Positions 57,257 through 64,000 of a DNA stretch of 64,000 bases are shown in pieces; position 1 is the first letter of the stretch, and each line of letters begins with the position of its first letter. The position numbers and the translations under genes were made by a program. The notes under the pieces were generated by a model. The model did no database searches. It was not told where the DNA came from and saw nothing but the letters and a program-made list of their open reading frames with translations. The DNA comes from Symbiodinium natans. Lineage: Eukaryota; Sar; Dinophyceae; Suessiales; Symbiodiniaceae. Location of the stretch: NCBI GenBank assembly GCA_905221605.1, contig CAJNDS010000459.1, forward strand, positions 1 to 64,000, written 5' to 3'.

Positions 57257-57545
57257 AGGGGAAGAGCGAGAGGGAGGGAGAGAGAGAGAGAGAGAGAGTG
57301 AGAGAGCGAGAGCGAGAGCGAGCGAGACAGAGAGAGAGAGAGAGGGAAAGAGGGACACAGGGAGAAAGAGGCAAAGGGAGAAAAGGAGAAAGAGTGGGAG
57401 CAAGAAAGAAAGCGAGAAACGAGAAAGGGAGCAATACATTGAATTGAAATGGACACGGACAAAAAGAAAAGGAGACACCAACATAGACAGAAGGAGAGAG
57501 ATGGTGAGAGAGGAGAGAGGGAGGGGGTGACAGACAGGGCAGCGG
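57256..57545 (+). repeat. Purine-rich (GA)n tract
   Basis: GAGAGAG, GAGCGAGA and AAAGAGG words. Peptides from it (RERERE, SLSLSL) are low-complexity. Confidence 0.9.
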
Positions 57546-57814
57546 AATAAAGACGGAGCAGAAAAACAAAAACAAAACGATGCCCACTTCGAGGTTTCCT
57601 GTTTTGCGGGGCGGGGGCCGGCCCGTGCCGCTAGGCCTAAAATTTAGGGTTTAGGGTTTAGGATTTTTTAGACATGTCTAAAGAATAGTATCCACTTGCA
57701 AGAGACAGGTCTAAAAGAAAAGTCTCCTCATGGGGAAGGTGACAGTGATTGCACGCAGCAGCGAGGTGGCAGCCGGTGCTGTAGGCCAAGTAGATGCATG
57801 GCCTCCTGGTTCAA

Positions 57815-57925
57815 GGTTTAGGGTTTAGGGCTAGGGTTTAGGGTTTAGGGTTTAGGGTGTAGGGTGTAGGGTTTAGTGTTTAGGGTTTGGGGTATTTGGT
57901 TTAGGGTTGAGGGTTTAGGGCTTCA
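57815..57925 (+). repeat. ITS, degenerate TTTAGGG
   Basis: About 14 units with TGTAGGG and TTTAGTG variants. Confidence 0.83.
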
Positions 57926-58084
57926 AGGCTTGGGATTTATGAGATCACGAAAGTCCTGGGATGTTTCAACCGACCGGCTTGTAAACTCCCGAACTCCCTA
58001 AAAAGCCTAAAAACACCTAAACCCCCAAAATCCCGAAACAAAAAAAACAACAAGCCCCCCAAAGCCCCCAAACCCAGAAACAAC
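57926..58084. other. Spacer, C/A-rich
   Basis: Decayed CCCNAAA words in the right half. No gene. Confidence 0.4.
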
Positions 58085-58275
58085 CGAAACCCTAACCCCG
58101 AACCCCGAAACCCGAAACCCCAAACTATAAACCCCAAACCCGAAACCCTAAACCCCAAACCCCAAACCCTGAACCCTAAACCCTAAAACCCAAACCCCAA
58201 ACCCTAAACCCCAAACCCTAAACCCCAAACCCTAAACCCTACACCCAAAACCCCAAACCCTGAGCCCTAAACCCC
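58085..58275 (-). repeat. Long degenerate ITS, CCCCAAA/CCCTAAA
   Basis: About 27 units; CCCCAAA and CCCTAAA alternate through much of 58150-58240. Confidence 0.88.
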
Positions 58276-58375
58276 CTTCAGGGTCGCTCCTGCAAAGCTC
58301 AGGATGCCCATGGCTTCCGGGGTTGCTGGCCACCGGTCCCGGAGGCGTCTTCTCCGTCTCCTTTTCGGGCTTTTT

Positions 58376-58850
58376 GGGGTTTAGGGTTTAGGGTTTAGGG
58401 TTTAGGATTTGTAGTAGTTTGGGGATTTTGGAGGGTTTAGCGATTTAAGGTCGAGCTCTATTTCACAAGGGTTTAGGGTTTAGGGCTTAGGGGTTTTAGG
58501 GATTAGAAATTTGGGGATTTGGGCGTTTAGGGTTTAGGGTTCAGCGGATGAGGGTTTCGGGTTTAGGGTTTAGGGGTCTCCGTTTCGGGTCTAGGGTTTA
58601 AGGATTTGGGGCTATGGGGGCTTTAGGGTTTAGGGATGGGGTTTAGGGTTTAGAATTTAGGGATTTGGGGTTGAGGGTGGGTTTAGGGATTTGGGGTTTA
58701 GGGTTTAGGAATTTGGGCTTAGGGTTTAGGATTTGGGGTTGAGGGTTCAGGGTTTGGGTTTAGGGTTTACGGATTTCGGGTTGAGGAAGTTTGGGTGGGT
58801 TTAGGGTTTAGGGATTTTGGGGGGGTTAGGGTTTAGGGTTCGGCATCTCA
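58376..58850 (+). repeat. ~470-bp degenerate ITS region
   Basis: TTTAGGG units interspersed with GATTTGGGG, GATTTAGGG and GGGTTGAGGG words in irregular order; looks like a decaying long tract. Confidence 0.75.
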
Positions 58851-58881
58851 CAGCCTTTGCAGCCTCCTCGGATACACTGAA

Positions 58882-58945
58882 CCCCAAACCCTAAGCCCTA
58901 AACCCTAAACCCTAAACCCTAAACCCTAAACCCTAAACCCTAAAC
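58882..58945 (-). repeat. ITS, CCCTAAA
   Basis: Nine units. Confidence 0.9.
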
Positions 58946-59089
58946 TTTGCAGCCCTAGATAAGAAACCCCCAGAAACTTCCGGGAGGCGACAGGAAGCAG
59001 AGGGGCCTAAATGGGAACCCCCCCAAAAAAAGACTTCGAAACAGGAGCCCTGCAGAAACCGAAGGTTAGGGTTTAGGGCTTAGGGAAGT

Positions 59090-59275
59090 TTAGGGTTTAG
59101 GGTTTAGGGTTTAGGGTTTAGGGTTTAGGGTTTAGGGTTTAGGGTTTAGGGTTTAGGGTTTAGGGTTTAGGGTTTAGGGTTTAGGGTTTAGGGCTTCAGG
59201 GCTTCAGGGTTTCAGGGTTCAGGGCTTAGGGTTTAGGGTGTAGGGTTTAGGGACTACGGCTTAGGGTTTAGGGGC
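59090..59275 (+). repeat. Long ITS, TTTAGGG
   Basis: About 14 pure units, then CTTCAGGG and other variants to the right. Confidence 0.92.
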
Positions 59276-59326
59276 ACGCCTCAAGTCCTTCTTCATGCAG
59301 GCTCCTATTCCTCAAACCCTCCAATG

Positions 59327-59695
59327 CAAAACCCTAAACCCTAAAGCCCCAAAGCCCAAAACCCTAAAACCCTAAAACCCAACCCTAAAACCCTGAAACC
59401 CTGAAACCCTAAAACCCTATAAAAAAAACCCTAAAACACCCTAAAACCCCGAAACCCTAAAACCCTCTAAAACCCTCTAAAACCCTAAAAAACCCCTTAA
59501 AAACTCTAAAAAACCCTAAAAAAAATTAAAAAAACACTAAAAAACCCCTAAAAAACCCTAAACAACCCTAAAAAACCCTAAAACCCTAAAACCCTAAAAC
59601 CCTAACACCCTAAAACCCTAACACCCCAAAACCCTAAAACCCCAAAACCCTAAAACCCTCAAACCCTTAAACCCTCAAACCCGAAAGAGGGCCTC
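59327..59695 (-). repeat. ~370-bp 8-mer-rich array, CCCTAAAA
   Basis: Dominated by CCCTAAAA, with A-run expansions (CCCTAAAAAA and longer) in the middle. Confidence 0.9.
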
Positions 59696-59824
59696 AGACG
59701 AACCGGCGGAACGGCACTCCGCGTCGAACTCGGCCCACTGCGCGCGAGAGCTTGCAAGTTGCAGGTCTACAATTTTGAGCGCAAGACATGCCGGTGTGTG
59801 CAGGTTCTTCCTACAAATCGTTTG
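59696..59824. other. Unique spacer
   Basis: No feature seen. Confidence 0.4.
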
Positions 59825-59876
59825 GGGTTTAGGGTTTAGGGTTTAGGGTTTAGGGTTTAGGGTTTAGGGTTTAGGG
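59825..59876 (+). repeat. ITS, TTTAGGG
   Basis: Seven units; immediately followed by a perfect hairpin-type sequence TTCCCCAAG/CTTGGGGAA (59880-59902). Confidence 0.92.
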
Positions 59877-59902
59877 AAATTCCCCAAGGATTCTTGGGGA
59901 AC

Positions 59903-60329
59903 AGGTTCGGGGTTCTTAAGGCTCACCCTGAACTGGGGATGGTGGCTTACGACTCTAAGGGCTTCGGGCGCGAGCACCAGCGGCAATTTCAGGGCGTGCT
60001 GGGTGGTTCTGCTGATCGCTATGAGTAGAATCATCTTGCCACCATCATTCTAGTTGTTGTTGTGTGGCTCTTGCCTCGATGGTGTTGATGCACATGGCTT
60101 TATGTTTCGTAGCAATCGTCGTCCTAGTCGTGGGCCCTCGCGACCCCCCCCCCCCCCGACCGTTTAAAACCTCCCGGACACCCTTCCGGCCCGTGAATAC
60201 CCCTTGCGACGAATCTTTTTTGGGACCTCCATAAACCTTTCCGGAACCTTTCCGGGAGGATCCCCATCCCAACGGCACCCCCCCTCGCCCCTTTCCAGTT
60301 GTACCCCTGTAGCAGGCTGCGACTCATGC
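59903..60329. other. Unique spacer, weak ORFs
   Basis: Non-repetitive with a C run at 60146-60158. Minus ORFs 60045-60278 and 60124-60327 overlap in different frames; no motif. Confidence 0.4.
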
Positions 60330-60415
60330 ACCCTAAACCCTAAACCCTGAACCCTAAACCCTAAACCCTAAACCCTAAGACCTAAACCCTAAACCCTAAA
60401 CCCTAAACCCTAACA
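60330..60415 (-). repeat. ITS, CCCTAAA
   Basis: Twelve units. Confidence 0.93.
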
Positions 60416-60719
60416 TCAAAACCCCGAGGTCCCCCGGTCGTCTACTCATGCTTGGCTTCTCCAGGTGTCAGGGTGTGAGTGACAATCAGATCCAAGCACT
60501 CGCCGCTCAAATTTCGACGTCGGTTATAAAAACAAATCGAGGTTGCCCTGACATTGTGGACATGATGATGACACGGGCACTTAAGGGGAATATATTAACC
60601 CAAAAAGGTTAAAGGTTACCTACTCTACTACTAAGTCAGCTAACAAGAAATCGAGGGGGGTGGCCTCATCTCAAAATAGCCGTTTCTTGTCTAGCGCCTC
60701 CACCTCAACCCTCCAGGCT
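60416..60719. other. Unique spacer
   Basis: No ORF over 60 codons, no repeat match recognised. Confidence 0.45.
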
Positions 60720-60815
60720 CCTAAACCCTAAACCCTAAACCCTAAACCCTAAACCCTAAACCCTAAACCCTAAACCCTAGACCCTAAATACCCTAAACCC
60801 TAAACCCTAGCCCTA
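60720..60815 (-). repeat. ITS, CCCTAAA
   Basis: Thirteen units with one TACCCTAAA interruption. Confidence 0.92.
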
Positions 60816-60969
60816 ATGGCAAATGCCGCTTGGATACGACAACTGTTTTTAGGATTGTTTAGGGTTCTTTTGAGGGGGTTCTTAGGGGCTTCGGGGGATT
60901 TTCAGGGTGCCAAGGCAGTGCCCGCCGCTCGCTTCAGTTTGGGGTGATTTCTGTTTGGGGCTTCGGGTT

Positions 60970-61030
60970 CTTTAGGGTTTAGGGTTTAGGGTTTAGGGTT
61001 TAGGGTTTGGGGTTTAGGGTTTGGGGTAGG
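60970..61030 (+). repeat. ITS, TTTAGGG
   Basis: Eight units with TTTGGGG variants. Confidence 0.9.
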
Positions 61031-61566
61031 GCTTAGTGAGGGCCTTGCTGGCCAGGGAGGTGACGTAGAGATTGTAGTCCTTGTCCTTTCCCAGGCGGCA
61101 CAAGACACGTGCACCACGAGCTCCCAAGCTTATGGGGTATAAGCAGGGACCCCTAGAAGGGACCCTTAATCTTATTCCCCCAGATAACCCCTTTATGAAG
61201 TATTGTATATGTATATATATATATATACAGATATATATATATATATATATGTATACTTCTTGTACCCCCAAAAGGACACCCGGTATATACACTCACCAAT
61301 ACTAAACAGGAACCTTATTTACACTCACCAAAAGCAGCAATTTAAACCCTGCTTCATATATAGCTAGTGTAGTCCCAACTATATACCTCAGTAGCCCCTA
61401 AAGAACCCCGAAATACCTCCTACGGTCCCTTAGAAGGGTCCCTTCCCTTGACCTTCTGAAGGCGGTGTTCCGAATACACCCCCAAACCCTACAACCCCAA
61501 AACACCCCCCAAACTTTGCGAACCCTGTACAACCCTAAGCCCCTAGACCCCTTGACCCCTAAACCC
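61031..61566. other. Unique spacer with (TA)n
   Basis: TA repeats at 61207-61253. ACACTCACCA occurs at 61289 and 61322, and GAAGGGACCCTT/GAAGGGTCCCTT at about 61157 and 61433. No gene. Confidence 0.5.
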
Positions 61567-61758
61567 ATTAATTATTACTTAATTATTAATTAATTTTTAA
61601 TTATTAATTAAATCATAATGATTAATTAATTATTATTTAACAAATTATTAATTATTAATTATTAATAATTAACTAATTATTTATTATATTATGTATAAAT
61701 GATTAATAATTGTTAATTAAATAGAAATTAATTATTAATTAATTAATGATTAATTATA
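61567..61758. repeat. A+T-only island
   Basis: About 190 bp almost free of G and C, made of TTAATTAATTATTAATT-type words, between C-rich telomere-like flanks. Both strands are near-identical in word content. Confidence 0.9.
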
Positions 61759-61789
61759 CCCCTAAATAAAGCCCCTAACCCGTAACCCT

Positions 61790-61832
61790 AGACCCTCAAC
61801 CCTCAACCCTAAACCCTAAACCCTAAACCCTC
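61790..61832 (-). repeat. ITS, CCCTAAA
   Basis: Six units including two CCCTCAA. Confidence 0.87.
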
Positions 61833-61917
61833 TCCTCCTGCTGCTTGGCGCTGCTTTCCACTCTGCGGCATGCCGGAGAGCAGCTGCGGCTTCGCTTTGA
61901 AACGGGGGCCTCTTGGG

Positions 61918-62060
61918 CTTAGGGTTTAGGGTTTAGGGTTTAGGGTTTAGGGTTTAGGGTTTAGGGTTTAGGGTTTAGGGTTTAGAGTTTAGGGTTTAGG
62001 GTTTAGGGTTTAGGGTTTAGGGTTTAGGGTTTAGGTTTAGGGTTTCGGAGTAGGGTTTAG
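61918..62060 (+). repeat. Long ITS, TTTAGGG
   Basis: About 18 units with one TTTAGAG; fades into TTTAGG/TTTCGG words. Confidence 0.93.
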
Positions 62061-62725
62061 GGTTTAGGAGGTTGCGGGTTTAGGCTTTAGGGTCTAAGAT
62101 TAGGGCTTTCGGGTATAGGGGTTGGGGGGGGGGGGGTTTAATTAGGGTTCAGGCTTTTGCGGCTCAACGAAGCGCGCCCCTGGCAAAGTCCTCAAAGCCC
62201 GTTTCCCAAAACCTAGACCCTACACCAAACCCTAAACCCCAAACCCTGAGACCCGCGTCCGTTCAGCGTCCAGGGGCTTACGGGTTAGAGCGGTTGAGGC
62301 TTTAAGGTCAGGGGTCTACGGTCATAGGGTTAGGGGGTTTCGGCCTGGCGTGGTCCAAACACCCCTCCCCCCCTCCCCTAGAGAGCCCCAGGAGAACCTC
62401 GATAGCCTCGTCGATGAATGTCGAGCGGTAGCACCTTGCTTCAGCCTAAACGGGACAACCCTGAGCCCCTAGTTAAAGCCTAAAATCCGCAACCTCCAAA
62501 AACACCTTGAGCCTCTCGGACAACCCAACCCCTAACACTTTGAGGACCTCACGTTTAGGGGGCGTAGAAGGTCCTAAGAGACTTAGGTGGCTTGCCCAGG
62601 GCACAACTTCACCATTTGCGTTCCAACGCGAGCCGGAGTGGATTGGGATGGCCCTGTCACGAAAACGGCTTGTGCCAAATGCCTCTGCAAGCGGAGACGC
62701 GTCTGCAAGGCTTGCTGCTCGAACT
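62061..62725. other. Unique spacer with decayed ITS words
   Basis: G run at 62126-62138, decayed telomeric words to 62245, and a 78-codon plus ORF (62507-62743) ending in telomeric frames. No gene supported. Confidence 0.4.
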
Positions 62726-62865
62726 CTAAACCCTAAACCCTAAACCCTAAACCCTAAACCCTAAACCCTAAACCCTAAACCCTAAACCCTAAACCCTAAA
62801 CCCTAAACCCTAAACCCTAAACCCTAAACCCTAAACCCTAAACCCTAAACCCTAAACCCTAGACT
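62726..62865 (-). repeat. Long pure ITS, CCCTAAA
   Basis: About 20 units, essentially perfect. Confidence 0.96.
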
Positions 62866-63184
62866 ATCTTGCCGGTTAATGCCTTATATTTCGGGGGAGT
62901 TGTAACCTACCTGGTTGTGGTGGGTTTGGGCATCACAGGTAGTCATTGCGGGATCTAGAGTCTACAGCTGAGCCGCATGTTTGAAAGCAGGCTCAGTCGC
63001 CCCGCCAAATCTCGAGAGCCGGAACCTTCAACCTCTAAACCCGAAACCCTAAACGCCCCTAGCTTCCCTCAGCCCTAAACTCTAAACCCTCGCTTACCTC
63101 TACTGAAGTACTTTTCTTTGTACTTATTTATGCCTTAACGCAAATCCGCCCGCGCGGGCGCCAACCCTCATGCAATGCCGACCC
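62866..63184. other. Unique spacer
   Basis: Short C-strand words at 63040-63090; otherwise unremarkable. Confidence 0.4.
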
Positions 63185-63300
63185 TCAACCCCAAATCCTA
63201 AACCCCAAACCCTAAACCCCCAAACCCCAAACCCTAAACCCTAAACCCCCCAAACCCCAAACCCTAAACCCTAAACCCTAAACCCCAAACCCTCAACCCA
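63185..63300 (-). repeat. ITS, CCCCAAA/CCCTAAA mixed
   Basis: Sixteen units with several CCCCCAAA octamers. Confidence 0.88.
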
Positions 63301-63409
63301 AAGCATCCTCAAGTCTCTTTGAACCCGGACGATCCTAGCGCCCCCTCCCCCTTCCTCCCTCCCCTCCCACAAAAAAACGACAAGAACCCCAAGTCCTTTA
63401 AAACCCGAT

Positions 63410-63480
63410 TAGGGTTTGGGGTTTGGGGTTTGGGGTTTAGGGTTCAGGGCCGAAGGTTTAAGGTTCAGGGCCTAAGGCTT
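63410..63480 (+). repeat. ITS, TTTGGGG then degenerate
   Basis: Three TTTGGGG units and scattered variants. Confidence 0.82.
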
Positions 63481-63579
63481 CGGGTTCTAGGGGCAAGTGT
63501 TACGGTTATTTGCCTTGTCGTGCGTAAAGAAAGGAACCCGGACCCCCAATTGATTTCGTAATGTTCTGGAATTCTGTTT

Positions 63580-63716
63580 AGGGCTTAGGGTTTAGGGTTT
63601 AGGGTTTAGGGTATAGGGTATAGGGTTTAGGGTTTCGGGTTTCGGGTTTAGGGTTTAGGGTTTAGGGTTTAGGGTTTAGGGTTTAGGGTTTAGGGTTTAA
63701 GGTTTAGGGTTTAGGG
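63580..63716 (+). repeat. Long ITS, TTTAGGG
   Basis: Nineteen units with paired TATAGGG and paired TTTCGGG variants. Confidence 0.93.
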
Positions 63717-63779
63717 TGGCTATTTTTGCAGTACACGAACACAACTGCTGCCCGAGTGGAAGCTTGGACTTGACATGCT

Positions 63780-63872
63780 GAACCCTAAACCCTAAACCCC
63801 AAACCCTAAACCCTAAACCCTAAACCCCAAACCCTAAACCTAAACCCTAAACCCTAAACCCCAATCCCTCAA
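63780..63872 (-). repeat. ITS, CCCTAAA
   Basis: Thirteen units with two CCCCAAA. The last ~130 bp of the window are unique sequence ending as another G-strand patch begins (from about 63988). Confidence 0.92.
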
Positions 63873-64000
63873 CCAAAACGCGAAACCCCTAAGCCCTGAA
63901 CCCGCGAGGTACAGCTGAACCTCCGGTTTTCCCGCGGAGTGCGCTGAGGGGAGGCGCCCAGTGGCCCAGGTCTCTCCCAAAAAGATTGGGTGTAGGGTTT

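Larger units (their letters stand above)
56082..57643 (+). mobile_element. Dispersed element D, copy 2 (~1.56 kb)
   Basis: Matches 26146-27456 from the left stem through to GGCCGGCCCGTGCCGCTAGG at the right. It is longer because of a 55-nt G homopolymer (57201-57255) and a ~300-bp purine-rich expansion. The right end reads CCTAAAATTTAGGG, i.e. it too meets telomeric repeats. The 353-codon minus ORF (56423-57484) crosses the G run and (GA)n and is not conserved in copy 1. Confidence 0.82.

Noticed and set aside
56423-57484. 353-codon minus-strand ORF, the longest in the window
   Set aside because: It crosses a 55-nt G run and ~300 bp of (GA)n, giving poly-Pro and Ser/Leu repeats, and frame-shifting indels destroy it in the other copy of element D (26118-27456).

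Overview
This window shows no gene that can be called with confidence. It looks like nuclear DNA of a eukaryote whose telomere repeat is TTTAGGG. Short tracts of that heptamer, in both orientations (written below as ITS, interstitial telomeric sequence; '+' means TTTAGGG reads on the given strand, '-' means CCCTAAA does), recur about every 300-500 bp from end to end. I count more than 130 tracts, and by eye they make up roughly a fifth to a quarter of the window. TTTAGGG telomeres occur in land plants, many green algae, dinoflagellates, chromerids and some other protists. The low gene density, many small hairpin elements and G/C homopolymers would fit a protist such as a dinoflagellate, but the sequence does not settle this. 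I see no dinoflagellate spliced leader, rRNA or convincing tRNA, and no bacterial or phage gene.

The DNA between ITS tracts is a mosaic of short, mostly unique spacers (50-900 bp), often abutting a telomeric tract with little transition. Into this are set: (1) several families of ~90-135 bp inverted-repeat elements resembling MITEs, called here A, B, C, G and H, including one nested insertion at 11669-11920; (2) a 1.3-1.6 kb non-coding dispersed element D present twice (26146-27456 and 56082-57643) with short left-end fragments elsewhere; (3) a satellite-like array of self-complementary ~115 bp units (7431-8092); (4) minisatellites (10290-10700, 40507-40693, 35137-35940 and others), microsatellites, G/C homopolymers up to 55 nt, and one nearly pure A+T island (61567-61758).

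The main interest is how the telomeric tracts got there. Several lie between short direct repeats of otherwise unique sequence (1796-1881, 4067-4136, 17962-18033, 25224-25278, 55590-55738), as expected if a staggered break was filled in around inserted telomeric DNA. One tract interrupts a recognisable family C element (34428-34517). Some meet head to head like telomere-telomere fusions (970-1149, 23364-23478, 54152-54232). One forms a ~510 bp fold-back with telomeric arms of nearly equal length (14911-15420). Other unique/telomeric junctions occur in two or three copies, so spacer and tract have also been copied together. The window therefore suggests a genome in which telomeric DNA is repeatedly inserted at internal breaks and then spread by duplication.

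Coding potential: nearly all open reading frames here are frames through ITS (their peptides end in GFRV or LNPKP), through G/C or GA tracts, or through the palindromic elements. Two ORFs have partly protein-like composition (50436-50975 on + and 29915-30466 on -) and are listed with low confidence and no assigned function.
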